A stretch of DNA of 64,000 nucleotides from Thamnaconus septentrionalis (lineage: Eukaryota > Chordata > Actinopteri > Tetraodontiformes > Monacanthidae), in contig CM020513.1 in assembly GCA_009823395.1 (NCBI GenBank), positions 4,851,001 to 4,915,000 on the forward strand, given 5' to 3'. The position numbers and the translations under genes were made by a program. The notes beneath the pieces were generated by a model that saw only the letters and a list, made by a program, of their open reading frames with translations, was not told the origin of the DNA and searched no databases. Numbering within the stretch: position 1 is the stretch's first letter; every line of letters begins with the position of its first letter. Of this stretch, positions 1 to 14,119 are shown piece by piece.

Positions 1-3000
1 GTACAGAGGAGCCAATTCATTCAGGGGGCCTGACTAATAGTCTTTGAACGTAAATGGTGCTGCTGCGACAAAGGAAAAAGCAACAACATCATCCGAAATC
101 GATGAGCACGCTGCCGGAGGGGCTCTTGGAAAAAGCTGTCGCCTGTTCCTTCGGACTGGTGGGGGGCCGCCGTCGAGCGCTGGTTCAAGCCGGAAAACAC
201 GCACAATGTAACACAATAACAGCTTCCCACTGGGGCAATTAAGCTAATGTCTTTAGCGCATTACGACAAGACAATGAGGAATATTCACTTCTGACTTTCT
301 TGGAATTTTGCATCTGAGATTCCGGCCGCTGAGATGCTGACATTTACAGTTGGATTACGCCCGATCCAGAGGCGATATTTCACTGTTGAGCTTCGGCCGT
401 ATGTTTCTGTAAGATTTTGAGGCCAAAGCAAATGGAGGGGGCGTGTTGGCGCAGCTTAAACATCCATGTTTGATTGTTAAACATGTGAGACGGAGGTTCC
501 AAGGTTTCATCATTCCACTCGGTTCTACTGGTTTAAGAAGTGGGGGTTCAGTCCAGGGTCTATGAGGGATCGAGTAGTGTCACATTGGCTTCAGCTGACC
601 AGAGTTAAGAGACTGAAAATAGATACTGAAGAAGAGAAAGAAAATTCCCTCCAGGCATCAACATACTTATCTAAATATCTTGGAATTTATTTTTGTCTGC
701 CTCCCTTTTATTTCAGGCAGACACATTTTTCAGGCAAAACCACATTTTTTATGCCCATCGATTAAATCGAGCCTTGTCGGCTCAGACTTTGAATGAATTT
801 AGTCAGCTGTGTAAAAAGGTGACTTTTGAATAATAAACCGTATTGGTTGTGTTAGTTTAGGCCACAGTGAAGAACCAAAGAGTTGACTCTAGAATCTGGA
901 ATCTGGAAAGAATCTGCCGTGACGGCAGCTTTGTGTTCTATGAAAATCGATTTGCTCACGAAACCAAAAGTGTTTCACAATTTTTATCTCTTTCTTCAGT
1001 AAATCATCTGTTAATACGACAACAGACAAATACATTGGCGGAAGATGATTCGGCTGAAAAGACTCACCGACATTTGCATCGACGATTGGCGCAATCAAGT
1101 TTTGCATTCGGGAAGTTTAGCTCCTATACCACAGTCTGCCACCAGGGGTCAAACAAGGTTGTTTTTTTTTCTACGTTTCTTTTGGCCTGAAGCTGTCAAG
1201 TCATCCATCTCCATGCCGAGTCAATGAGCCGGATCAGCAGGTCCTCAATGTGAAAGTAAGACAGGGATTACCAATGTGACTCCAAAGGAAACGGAGCCTC
1301 TTTGAAAGACTGATTCATGGGAGGACATTCTGGATTATCAGTAATCTGCGGGCCGTTTTATTAAAAGCACCCACAGACAGTGAAGTATTATATTCCATCC
1401 CGGCCATGACAAATCCCAGCATTTAGTTTGTGTGAGTCAGAGTGTGGCGCAAAAGCCTCGGCTGACATTAATCTTGGCTTTTTTTTTTTTTTTCTCTTTG
1501 CAGGAATGACACGACTAGCGCGGAGCAGCGGACAGGGGAGACAGGAAGTGGATGGAAGCCTCAGCGGAGGAAAGCGCATGGACTTCCTGCGCAACGGTGC
1601 AATTGAAAACCAACAGAAACAAGAAGACAAAAAATGAAAGTCACACTCCGTTCCGCAGATTTGGGGAATGCGGCTCATTGCGCTGCTCATAAAGGAGCAG
1701 TGTGAGGCGATGCCAGTGATCCCAGTGACGTAGAGCCGAGAATTGAATTATGCGGCGTAACTGCTTCCGCTTCGTCACACAGAGTAAAGTAGTGGAGTTT
1801 CACCCACTTCCAGACATTAAGGACCATTAAAAATACCAACAAACTTGCCCCTGTACTCAAACATTTTAAGTTGTAAATCAAATTAACCCAGCTGACTGCT
1901 TGAGGATAGTTTCCGGTTCGTGCACAGTTCATGTGTCCTGTGCATTTAAAAGGTTTAATAAAAAAGTTAAACCAAACATCCAACAAGTCTTCGCTGCCTT
2001 CCAGCTCACAGCCACCTTTTGTCCAATCGTCCATCCAGTTCGTCAAAGGGCCGTGTGCAGAAGCACAGTTTAATAAAAACAAAAAACAACTCCTGACCAT
2101 TCCCACGTTTCCCTACTTTTCTTCTTTACTTGCTCCACTCTGTGTCCTTTAAACAAACCATCTTTAAGCTACCCCCCAGTGTTGCTGCAGGAGGCTGTAA
2201 ACAAAGGGTCAAATGTGTTTCTTTTTTTCATTTCTGTTGATAATTAATCTTGTGATGCTGCTCCAGTGTTGTGATGTATGTCATGACATACTGTTGGTTT
2301 GGTTCCATTACCTAATATCATGCTACCAAACCGCGTGTTCGTTTAATGAGGAAAAGAGACAAATAGAATCTGAACAAGTTTTAGTGCAAAGAAGAACAAG
2401 ACATTTGTTACAGGGATCTGATGGAGAGATCTCTGGAGTGGAGTCCTGGCCGTCGCCGGAGTCAGACTGACTCCTTTCTCCCAAGAAAGTCCTTAAATGC
2501 AAAGACAAACAATCTGACTCCTGATCTGAATGTCTTCTCCAGTGTCGTCCTCTGATTGGCTGTCCATTCTTCAACCTTCGGTTGCTGGGTGTTACTGTCA
2601 TTGTTTATGAATCAGGAAGCAGGTCCTTATTTGGCCGTGAGCCAAATGGTCCATCCTTCCTTCCGGTGTGACCTGTTGAAACCATTCTGCAGCAAGACAA
2701 GCTCAGGTCACAAGTTCCCATCCCTGTGACTGGATGGGTCGCAAACTTTATGACGGTCGCAAAGGCTCTTCCTTCAGCTGACCACTCTCTGGTCACCCAG
2801 GTCACTGTTTATGAGACTTAATGACTTACACAGTCTTCGCTCACAAGGTTTTCAACACCCCCAGGGCACTGATCATGATCATCAAATATACACCAAAGCA
2901 CTACATATAGTAACATTCAATACATTTATACATTCAACTCAATGTAATAACTCCAACATATAAATGTAATGTTACAAATATAATAGCACAATATGCAATG

Positions 3001-4760
3001 ATGCATGATGTTAAATATCAGATTACAACAATACGCAGAACCCGAGTGGCCGTTTGTAATGCCGATTGGTTGCGACGTCCTGGAGCTCACAGAGCAGAAG
3101 AGCAGGAACGGCCTCGGCGAACCATGCTACGCTTCTGTGTCCCCCGCCTCCCCCATCTTCCGCGCATAGAATTAGTGACGGCGGTGTGGAGGTGGCACTG
3201 CGCCGAGGCTCACAAGGACCCCTGAGGACATTTTTTTTTTTTTTTTTTTTTTTTTGGAATACACAACAAGAATTAAGTGGAAATGCTCTGTGCCATTAAT
3301 CAAGAGAGGAGGCCAAACGCAGCGATGAGAGGACGACCTTGCGGAGGTGTGCCGAGCTGACAGACGACCCCTACGGTTGCAGCGGAGGAGGGATGACAAA
3401 TGTGAGCAATTAGAAGGCGCGGCGATGAAAAATATACTTCGAAGGTTAAAGCTTGGCGAAGTGATGAGAGTTTTGTACTCATTATAGGTACACTCAGTTT
3501 AACTAAAAAAAAGAAAAAAAGAAAGTAATGTAAAAACATCTTGTTATTCAGAGGTTCAAAATGAGACTGCTGCTAAAAAAAGAAAAAATACAGAGTAAAA
3601 TTTCAACCATTATTGTCTCAAGTCACAAAATAGGCTCCAAAAGGATTTTTTTTTATGAAAAAGAAAAATCCTAATTCACAACTTCTAGGAAGTCTAGTGT
3701 GTGTCTGCCATTGCGTTTCCATATTTTATATCCATACTTGTTTCCGAATTTCCATATTTTATTCTAATAGATAATAATTGCAGTAATTCTAATTCTGGTT
3801 CTTTGGGTGTCACTGATGGCTGCGCAGAGACGGCGGATTCAGCCTCGGGAGCCTTGAGTCACAGGAGCAATTCAGACGGCATCATGACGATCAGAGAAAG
3901 GAAAAAAAGGAAAATGTCAAGAGGAAAACGCAAAACATGGAGCAGGAAGACATAATAACTGCAAGCACTCAACACAAGCGGGTTCCCTCAGACATATTTG
4001 GTATCCCAGGGCTAAAAAAAAAAAAAAAAAAAATCTTATAATCTGACAGCCCAGGTGGGGTCGATGACTAGATTGTCCACAGGTGCTTCAGCTCAAGTGG
4101 ATGGGTGGGAAGTTCAGACATGCATCGGGTGAACCGCGCAAAGATGCCGCAGACTGGGAGAGACATCCCCACACATCCTAAAAACATATATACACAGACA
4201 CACAGAAACACACACCTACACACACACACACATATAATAAAAATGGCAGGTAGAGATGCAGACTGGCAAAAAATAGTGACACAAATCGTTGCACACCTCC
4301 ATCAAAAGAAAAAAAATAGTTTCAGTTTGTTGCAGTTATAGCACTGTGTGTGGTTGCAATACTCTTAAAAACTGAAGCCAGGAGGCTTTGTGGACATGTT
4401 TTGAGCAAAAACTAATTAGATTTGATTAAATTAAAGAAATTAGATTAATTTAGTGATAAATAAATTCCTCCCTCTCCATTTGCCCGATGGAAAGACAATT
4501 TCACCCAACCACATGACAGCTGGTAAATTTTAGCCATCCAGTGGCTACACACACCTAGCCCACATAAAAAGGAAACACTCACAGGTACATGTAATTAAGG
4601 GTAAGGAATACAGAGCATGTGGAATGACAAGGCCTGAAAGACACATCCACATCTCTAGCCCCTTCTCCCTCTTTGTTTGGTGTGCATGCCAACTCCCAGT
4701 TGACATGCACTCCTGCGTTAGGCTACATGAAAAGAGCTGTGGATTCTGCTTTTTCCGGGA
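1..4760. other. Non-coding, AT-rich flank with simple repeats
   Basis: No exon with credible coding signature was found on either strand; open frames are short and unconserved in appearance. Poly(T) runs occur at about 1479-1494 and 3231-3255, poly(A) at 4014-4033, and CA-rich DNA at about 4190-4235. Nothing else is recognised. Confidence 0.5.
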
Positions 4761-4764
4761 ACTA

Positions 4765-4861
4765 CCCATTGGTCCAACCTCCCATTAGGGTTATGGTTAG
4801 GGTTACAGCTAGGGTTACAGTTAGGGTTAGGGGAAGGGGTAGGGGAGGTCGGACCAATGGG
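4765..4861. repeat. Telomere-like repeats enclosed by a 19-bp inverted repeat
   Basis: Arms are cccattggtccaacctccc (4765-4783) and gggaggtcggaccaatggg (4843-4861), complementary except for one base. Between them (about 4786-4840) is a degenerate array of TTAGGG-like units: ttaggg, ttatgg, ttaggg, ttacag, ctaggg and so on. This looks like a small mobile or fold-back unit with an interstitial telomeric core. No known family is claimed. Confidence 0.75.
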
Positions 4862-4980
4862 CAATTTGTCGGAGTAATGGGAGATTGGATCAGTGCCATG
4901 CTCCCCTTTTTCCAACATGCTGCATAAACGCTTCTAATTTCTAAGTGAAATTGAAAAATAAAAGTATGATCTTAAAGCTG

Positions 4981-5138
4981 AACTTATGAACTTTCATTAA
5001 TTCATTCATCTTCTATACCCGCTTATTCCTATTCAGGGTCACGGGGGTCTGCTGGAGCCTATCCCAGCTGCCTTAGGGCGAAGGCAGGGTGACACCCTGG
5101 ACAAGTCGCCAATTCATCGCAGGGCAACTTATGAACTT
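4981..5138. mobile_element. SINE-like retroposed repeat with 13-bp target-site duplication
   Basis: The sequence aacttatgaactt occurs at 4981-4993 and again, identically, at 5126-5138, bracketing a 132-bp insert. The insert contains the phrase ggtcacgggggtctgctgg and cctatcccagctgcc, a motif I recognise as a very common dispersed repeat in teleost genomes. The exact flanking duplication indicates target-primed integration and a young insertion. Element class is not determined. Confidence 0.75.
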
Positions 5139-8100
5139 ATTAAATGTATCTCAACTTTAAAAGCCCATACAATGGGAACTGGAAGGATGTTGCAACTTTT
5201 TCAAATAACTTTTAATCATCCAGGTCTTGTGTATGTGATACTACATTTTCAAGGTGACAACATTTACGGTTTTTGACTTTTGCACTTTTCAATATTTTTT
5301 TCCCATACAAATGAAAAAAGCAAACTTCCAGTCTGTCGGAGGCCAAACCTGAGAATGTACAGAATGTAGGACTTGGTGAAACAAACACGTGGGTTTTTGT
5401 CCCATGTCTCTCCAACCTTCCTTAGTGGCCTCTAGGGCCAATTAAGTGTTTTTGGGTTGTATGTAGGGGGCACTATAGAGACAAATATTTTGGCCATTTC
5501 TCTCCATTTTACGAACATTTTCGCCAGTTCTGACCAGAGGCTGCCATCTGATACTTCTTGCGGCCTCTCACTTTGCAGCAGGATCCAGCCGAGACTTGAC
5601 CGGCCTGAAGAGGTCTGAGGTTTCGAGTCGCATACAGCATAGTAGGTGGAGTTCCACACACACACACACACAATGTTGCAGACCAGGAGAGAAGCTATGC
5701 AGGTATGTGGATGATGCAAATTTCCAGACTGAAATGCAAATAACTGCAGCTGCATTTTTCTCCCGCCCCCCCGCTGCTTGTTTTGACAGGTAGGACGGCA
5801 ACCTTGCCTTCAGGCATTCAATCGAAAGGCAACAAATTTCCCACTGTGCACTTAAACAATGCTGTGGCCCTTTAACAGCGACGCCCTCCTGCTGCTCCAC
5901 AAAGGAGGGGGAAAAGACTTGCTGCGTCAAGTTTTTAATGAAGTTCATTTAATTTAGTTTGTCCTTTAGATAGGCCAGATCTCTCTAATGCAACATGGAT
6001 TATGGTTTTCTTCAGATGTTTATGACAGAGCCACTGATCACGCTTATCCAAAAACACACTGTGAAGCTGTGGACTTCATAATTTTCGCCATTACCTCAAG
6101 GAGCCTTTTGTGTTTCCACTGACCGCTTCAATCGGCAGTTACTAACCCCACTAACAGTTTGCTTGGATGCGACATTAAGACATTACTGTCAAGCGCTCTG
6201 TAAAATATGATTGATTGATTGATTGAAAAATCAAACATAAAGTTTAGCTTATGTATAGCCAATCAGTGCCATTGAAGAGAAACTACGCCATGCTTTTCCA
6301 CACAGTGACCTTTGGAGAAAGATTAGACTTGATGACACGACAGAAGGTACAAACAGCTGTTCATTGGCTGTTTTTCTTCCAGAAAAACAGATTTCGTGAA
6401 TTCACAAGACAAACATTGATTTTCTCCGGTTCACTGTTACGCCCAGTCTGATAAATGTGGTTCCACTTATTTGGATTTGCCCTGTAATGACTTCGAGTCC
6501 AACAAACTTTGCAAATGAGGAGCCATTACAGGGCTGTAGATCTTTTAAAAGGGCCAACCAAAGCATGAAAGTGAGTTGTTGGTTTTTAAAAGTAGTGTGG
6601 AAGTAATCAGCCCAGGACAGTACTCCTGTGCCAAAGTCATAGACAGTACTTAACCATTAGCTATCCGGCTAGCTACAAAGACAGTTATGCAAATAGCAAA
6701 AGGGGCCTTCATATGATTTGATTGGATAGATACTTTATACATCTCCAAGAGAAATTCACATTTCCAGCAGTTTGACAAGGATGGAAACACAGGTGCAGAG
6801 TTCTGAGAATAAAATATAGTCAGAAAATGAAATTTATTAAAAACACTAAAAAAATCAATCAAACAAACAAATAATATGTAAAAACACACCACACCTTTCT
6901 CGGGGTTCAGTATCCACACTGTACACGGCTGCTCACCCACTCACTGACTCACTCACTCACAAGCTTCAGCTTGAACTGGAAAAAAAAAATACATAGCAGC
7001 AGTCAGTCAGAGGTGCTACATGTGTGGCAGAAGGTTGAAGGGAATTCCTCATGAGACGAACTCAAAGAATTTCAGCTCTTGGGCAAAAACTCTCTCACCC
7101 CAAGAATTAGTTTTGGCTCCCAGCGGAACTTGATTTTTAACAGTTTTCCCACTCAACTTTTTTTTTCTTTTTTTTTTGTTAAGGCTGGTTCGACCACCAG
7201 GTCGCAGAAGCAGCCGCTGCTCAGTCGTTTTTTTTTCAAAAAAAAAATTTTTTTTCCTGTGAGGCATCTGCGCAAGATCATTTCCAAATGTAAGTCAGGG
7301 TGGAGACACTGTGAGAGAGTCGGTGTGTCGAAAACGTCTCCCTTTATATCGTTGAATAACGATTAAAGAAACCCCTGCCTTGAAATTCAGATCTGATGGA
7401 ACATCGTGAACCGAGTCAAATAACAAGTAGCTCCTGCGTTCCATGTGACGCAGTTTTCTAGGTAGTGGAAATTAAAAAAATCAAAGTGGTGCTTTTTTTT
7501 TGATTTAGAGGAGCCCTCTTTAATCATTTAAATGAATGTCCAAGTCATTTTAACTCCCGCAAGTTGAGCCAGAGGAGTTGATCATCCTGTTCTAGCTTCC
7601 CAAACAACCCAGCACAAGATGTCTCAACACTGTTTCCAGTGTACTCTGAAAAAAAAAATAATAATAAAAAATCGGGCCGTGTTTCATAATATATGAATGG
7701 AGAATTGATTAAAATTCTTCTCTTTTAATCTCCTCATGTGAATGAACATGTCCTTGAAGACCTTGAGAGTAAGGCGTTTGTTCAGAAGTCGGCACATCCA
7801 AGGAAAATCTCTGCGATGACGCCCGCACATTGTTTCTGGAGAGGCCGTTGTTATTCAGCACACCTGCCGACGCTGTCAAACTGTTCCTCAAATGAGAAGC
7901 ACGTGGGTTGAAGGTGGCCATCGCGCAGTTGACATTTCTTCCACCTTTTCACATCCAACATGAACCACGCCGGGGCGTTATCTCAACAGTTGGCTGGCCA
8001 TGTCTTCAGATTCCGTTCCTGCAAATCAATTCATAAAAACAAAAAATAGAATAAAACCATATTCCCACACAATACAAAACACATTTTGGGCCCCTCGAAA

Positions 8101-8745
8101 CTAAGTTTGCATGATCAAAATCACATGATTGGTAATTTGCTCATTGAGGATGAAAACAAAAATCTGTTTGAGATTAAGCCGCGTTAAAGAGTCTTTGAGC
8201 TGCATGATGCTCTTGATGAAAGAAGCCTGGTGCAAGCCAATAAATCTCCATTTAAAAAAGGAACGAAACGATCATTTGCAAGCATAAGAAACACCTGCAG
8301 TTTCGCAAAAGGGGTGGAGGCAGAAATCCTGTTTGGGGCCAAAAAGAAAATTGGTGGGGCAACCTTTTTACAGGGAAAAAAAAGGATTAAAGGAGGACAA
8401 AAGTAGAATAAGCTGACTAACTTGTTTTGAGCAGCTCAAGAAATGACATTTGAAACAAGTCAGCAACGACACAATTTCCTATTTATTTTAATAAAACAAA
8501 CATGCTCTAGCATAGATGAGTGACTGCCCATTTTTTTTGGCTGCTGGCTATTTGCCTTGGTTTGCAAGACAAACATATCTGGTCTAGCTGCATTCCAGCT
8601 GATCTCGCTGGTGATAATTGTTCCCCCTTTCTTTTCCCGACGAAACACAAAATACCAACATCATGTTGCCATCATATGACATTCCTGCGCCTGGCTCCTG
8701 TCACCGTACCTCAGGGCAGTTCTTTTGCTGCAACTTCACTGAAGT

Positions 8746-8776
<31 letters not shown>

Positions 8777-11700
8777 TTTCCACTGAGTTGATTTGATGCG
8801 GCATTGACCTTTACATTTCCACTAATGTCACGGCTGCTGCTCGTTTTAAAGTCAGGCATTTCTAACCGGCAAAGAGAAACATCCTGTTAGGCTTACCAGG
8901 AAAAGTTCACTTGTGGAAATCCTCCAAAGAAATACAAAAAGAAGATTGACATTGGGTGAATTTTTCATTTTTATGTCAAAGGGAAAAAAAAAGAAACAAG
9001 TTTCTATTAACCAATTCAAATTACTTTCTGGGGTCCTCTGCCACTGGGACGTGACACAATAAATATATAAATACATCCGTAGGATGTATCTTACATCCTC
9101 AGCTAGCAAAAACAACAGCAACAAACGGCATTGAAATACAAAGACAAGAGAGAAAAGTCTGTCCGCTAAAACCTCCCTGGGAGGTGATCAGACATATACC
9201 CTTCCACCTGTGTCTCAATTGTGCAGCAAAGTGTTTTTTTTTTATGTGAACTGGAGACACGGTGCCATTAATACTGCTGCTTAATAAGGTCACTATGCAT
9301 TCCAGGCCACTGCTGCAATTGGTTGAGCAGATAAGATGTTGAAATTTGTACTTGCTGTTGTGTGTGTGTGCGTGTGTGTGTGTGTGTAAATTCCTATTTG
9401 ACTTAACGGGTGTAAGTCTCATACATATACAACCATATGAGCATGTTTGGCTTGTTGCTGCCCCCCCCTCGAGTAGCTGCAGGGACACACAGAATTGTTT
9501 CCTCTCAGCCCCAAGCTAAGACAAATACTTGCGGTCGCTTCCGTCAAAGCCGTTAGACTGGACTGCTGCCAGCAGTTTCACAGTAATCCTACTGTCGCCT
9601 GAACACTTGTTGCGATTATCCTGCTAAAACCAATCAAATGCGGGTAAATATATCCCAGAGGGGTTGAGAAGGAAATTCGACAGTCGATGTCAGAAATCCT
9701 GACATGAGGCCAACCCCTTTTTGCAACCAAAAGGGAATCATGCTCCTCGTTCGTCAATCCTGGGCACTTTCCCTCTGTTTTCAGGTCAGTTTACATACAT
9801 ACATCTGTCAAAACCTGTTGGACCTCCTATTTTTGGGGAGGACTTTCAAAAACTGTGATGGCAGAGGTCAGGCAACATTAGATGACATTGATTAAGGTAC
9901 TATTTGCTGACTTCTGCAACCAAAGGTTTGGAAAACATGCACGAAGAGCTTGAGAATTCCTCTGTCATACATTACAGATTTAGCCTCACCCGAATGCAAG
10001 AAAGCCTCTGCCAACGAAAACAGACCCCTAATGCATCATTCAAGAGAAGCTGGAGCACTGGAGTGAAGGACACTGGAATGTCTACTTAATGCTGATGGAT
10101 GATGCCTCTTATGGCACCAGCTACCAGGACCCGCCTCGCCTTGCCTTGCCTCGAATTTGGGTATTTTCCACAATTACTGCTAGAGTTGTCACAGAAAATC
10201 GCTTCTTCATCTACATCTTCATAATAGGGTAATCACTTTATAAGTCTTTGCCGCTTGGAGATCCGAGAAAACTTGGGATCCACCATCCATTCAATCCCTT
10301 CCCCGGAATCCACCGACCAAATGCAGAAATGTTTGCTTGGCTATCCATTTTACCTGTCAACTTCAGCAAAGATAAAACATTTGTCGCTTGTTGGGTTTTG
10401 CTCTAGGGAGTTGCTCTGTGTCGTCATCATCACCAAAAGGTACTACTTCAGTACCTGGTACAAGGTACAACCTAATCGAGACAAGTAGAGAGTATGAGCC
10501 TGGTCAAGCCGAGTCAGTGTCAATAGAAAAGCTCCATTACTTAGGACTTAAAGGATTTAATGCTACATTCAAGACAGATGAAGTGAAATTGCGCCTAATA
10601 TGACCAACAGTAAAACCACTGTGTCCTATAATCGAGTCACAAGTTGGAAGGGAAGGAGGGCCATGAGGTTCACAGTGCCGGAGACTACGGCAGGCTGGCG
10701 GAGCCGCCTACTGCAAGTAGCACAGCAAGGAGAACACACTCCGAGGTCTTTGCCTGGAGACAAAACTTGAAGAACAACAACAAAACAAAATATTATTAAC
10801 AAAAAATCAACTAAAGCACTTCAGTTGTGCAAATTCGAATTAATTCAATCCAACATGTCAAAGGACAGAAACTTGTGGAGGCTTTTGAAGGAAAAGAAAA
10901 AAGAAAAAAGATGCCACAGGAAGAAACCTGTTGCTGTGGCAGCAGGAATAAAGCTGTTACGTCCGCTTGTCATTGAAAGAAAAGAAAAGAAAAGAAAACA
11001 AAAAACTGCCAAAAACACGCGAGCCTGGCGCCGCTTTCAGAGGAGGGAAACACGGGACAGGGAGGACCTCGGAAAACCGCACAAAGATGCCGGTTGTTAC
11101 AAGCTGACAAACAATTAGCAGTCAGATTCATTGCCTCGACTGATTGCTCGAACGCCGACCATCGCCAACCATAAATGTGGCTCAATTTTCACGGCCGTGA
11201 CCGGTTCACAGCAGGCTGTGATTATGGGGATTTGGGGGAGGAACAGCGGAGCCGACTATTTTGCCTTCTCCGGCGGCTTCTGTGTGACTCCGGGAAGCAA
11301 GAGGCACGGAAGATTTTCTAGGTCACAGCTAATTCAGTGCACAGACGCCCAGTCAGTCCGAGGCGGGAGTCCTCGATGTGGCCGTCAGCAGTTTGATTGA
11401 TTCCTGTTAGCGCTGCGGCGCAAACAGTCAGCGAGCAGCTAAACGGCTCGGCCGCAGGAGACCAAGCAGTCGAGGCAACCCCGGCGGCTGACCGAGAGAG
11501 AAGTCAGAGGCCGAGTGGGGAATGAGGGCCGCAAAAGTTCACATGTGGGGAGAAAAAAAAGGCAACGGCGGGGTGGACAGAGGGAGGGCGCAAGAGAGTG
11601 TGATGGTCTGAAGCAAGAATGGGGAAATAAATATTTGGACGGACTGACGAGAGTCGATACTTCTGAAGTTGACCGCGGAGGACAGGCTGCTTCTGATAAG

Positions 11701-13008
11701 CCTGGAAAAATTCAAAGACGTGCAACCTGGCGGCGTTCTGCAAGCGAGCTGAAGCACGAGCAAAGCACCGAGGCTGCAAACAGAGGGCTAAGCTGATGCT
11801 TTCTTGAGAGCTAGGCCAGGATCTTCCAATAGAGTAGGGGATGGAAATAAAGGTTGCTATTCAAAGAAGTGCAGTCCATCTAGCATTTTATTCTGGATTT
11901 CTTTTGGGGGGCATAATAAGTAATTGAGGCGGCTCCTCGTGTCCAGATAGAACAACATAGATTGAAAATGCATCGCATGGATCTAAAGATATATACATAT
12001 AGCCTGTCCTACCTTCCGTCAGGTGTGTCCAATGTGAGTGAAATGCTGCTCCTGCCTCTCTTAATTTAATTCCAATTTAATTCCCACATTTATTTCCAGT
12101 CTGAGAGGGAAATGAGTAAAGAGGTCAATTTACTCATTTTCAGGCAATTACTCAGAGGACAATAAAGTATTTTGAAAAAGAAAGCTGCAACATTCCCATA
12201 TTTCTTTCTTTTTATTTTCTTTCTACGCCCAGGAATCTTGCACAGGCACATGAGGCATTTTTTCTTTTTGTTTTAATTTAGCTGAATCCGTCTCACTGTT
12301 TGCACCACTGAGTGAACTGTACGACCCGTGGCTGTTCGCATCGCGGTTGCCGTAGGAGTGCTCGCTTGTCTACTTGCTGGGATTTATAAAATAGCGTGAA
12401 GGGAGTGCAGGAGTGGGAGTTCATTTTCATAGCGGCAAACTTGGATGGAATATTTGAAAGCTTCTTATGACAACAACTTATTCATCACACAGGATTTTTA
12501 TTTTCCACCCTGGTAGAGGCTGCGTGGCTCCAAGGAGCGGCGCTGGAGCAACGAAGGTCGTCCCCTCTCATTGCCGATGTTACTCATGGCCCCGCTTCAC
12601 TTCCGATGCTTCCACCTGACACTTGATCCAATCAGTTCCCACAGCTCTCTTTAAAACGCTTGCTTGGTTGCAGTTCGGTCAACTCTCGTCAGCTCATCAG
12701 TCCCGGATCCTGCCAAATTGTCCAGGTGTCGTCATTTATCGCCTCCCTACGGTGATTCTCTGCATCTTCTCGTGGATGTTTTTTTCACACCAGTCGACAT
12801 TTTCACTGTTTGCTTGGTTCTTTCGAGACCCCTCCTCCACAAACCCTTCGTCTCAATAAAGATCGGCCCTGGTTGAGGATTGAGGACCAATAAATATTTG
12901 CAACTGGCTCATAAAGACAAAGGCACAACACAATTAAAAGCCCTCATGTGTGGAAAAACCTGCAGAACCTGTTGAACCTGCAGAAATGAACGAGATATGA
13001 GGATGAGC

Positions 13009-13050
<42 letters not shown>

Positions 13051-13166
13051 TATTATTATTATTTTAGTTAACAACAACAAAAACAACATCATCATTAAAA
13101 CATCTGGATAATGCAGAGTCACCTTTGAAGTCTGCCTGAAATGATTTACTGCAAAAATTGAGACTG
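5139..13166. other. Non-coding stretch with microsatellites; no supported gene
   Basis: No coding exon is supported. Visible items are GATT repeats at about 6209-6226, an A/T-rich near-palindrome at about 7228-7256, (CA)n at 8746-8775, (GT)n at 9359-9387, and GAAAA-type purine runs near 10976-11000. The block 10120-10460, with CCTTG repeats and ggtac motifs, may be a degraded transposon. The AAT/ATT tract at 13009-13064 is listed separately. Confidence 0.45.
13009..13064. repeat. (AAT)n directly followed by (ATT)n: self-complementary microsatellite
   Basis: About 14 AAT units (13009-13050) run straight into ATT units (13051-13064). The two halves are reverse complements, so the tract can fold into an AT-only hairpin of about 14 bp or extrude as a cruciform. 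Confidence 0.9.
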
Positions 13167-13553
13167 ATTCAAACTAGGGCTGCAACTAACAATTATTTTT
13201 GTTGTTGACTAATCTATTGATTATTTTTTTCTATTAGTTGATTTTTTTTTTGTATTAGTCGATCCCACTCATGACTAAGCAACTTACTTTGAAATAATGG
13301 GTGTTATATGATTGCACTAGTTTTTCTTTTTATTTTGGTCAGTTTGTCTGAAAACAACATTTATTTAGCTCAGTAAGGAGGGTGTTTATGAAAGAGAAGT
13401 TTTAAATATAGTAGCACCGGAGTGTATGGTTCGGGTTACAGTTAATTGTTTGTTGGTAGCTAACTGGAGGTTTTAAGATTTCAAGGGAAGGAAATTCAGG
13501 CCAAGTTGCCTGGACATGGGTGATGTTTTGGTTTAGTGTTCATCTGTTATGAA

Positions 13554-14026
13554 CAGGGCTGGGCAACAATTAAAAATTTTAATCGTAGTTAATCGCATGA
13601 TTTCCCTGATTAATCACGATTAATCGCACGGTATACGCAAAATCCAATAATGAATTTAAAAGAAGTGTATAGTGCACTTTTATTTTAATGTTCTACAATA
13701 TGAACAATTTAGTCCTTTGTCCACACACCAAACCCAGCAGGGTGTCACCCCCGCCGGCAAGCTGCACCCCCTCCGCTTTCACCGCTGCGTGTCTGCTGAC
13801 GTCATCGGCTGATCGGAGCCGATTATTACCCGGGTCGCTTGCCGGGTTGTTTGATCCGTTTTGTCGCGGAACAGCGCGGCTCGGTGAGCAGATTCCACTG
13901 CGCCAAAATGCAGATTAGTAGCGGGACATCACCACGTCTTTTGGCCAGTGGAATTGGGGCTTAATTGTCTGCGTTTAAAAATAAATGAGTTAACGAGATA
14001 ATAACGCATTAACTTGCCCAGCCCTA
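13554..14026. mobile_element. Inner hAT-type MITE nested in the outer hAT
   Basis: Ends are CAGGGCTGGGCAA (13554) and TTGCCCAGCCCTA (14026), followed inward by attaatcg-type repeats. The flanks gttatgaa (13546-13553) and tttatgaa (14027-14034) form an 8-bp duplication with one mismatch. Part of its interior (13721-13964) is a fragment of the TTAA-type family also seen at 24128-24843. Confidence 0.85.
13721..13964 (-). mobile_element. Truncated copy of the TTAA-type element family
   Basis: Reverse-complement similarity to two parts of the element at 24128-24843: its left end (gccccaattccactggcc, here ending in ttaa at 13961-13964) and its right part (agacacgcagcggtgaaagc and the neighbouring CpG-rich stretch). 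The middle of the longer copy is missing. It sits inside the inner hAT MITE. Confidence 0.75.
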
Positions 14027-14119
14027 TTTATGAATGCTAGTTTTTTGTTTGTTTCATTTTTATTCTTTACAATCACCTTAAAATGCTTGCTCGGGTAACA
14101 TAACTATAAAATATACAAA

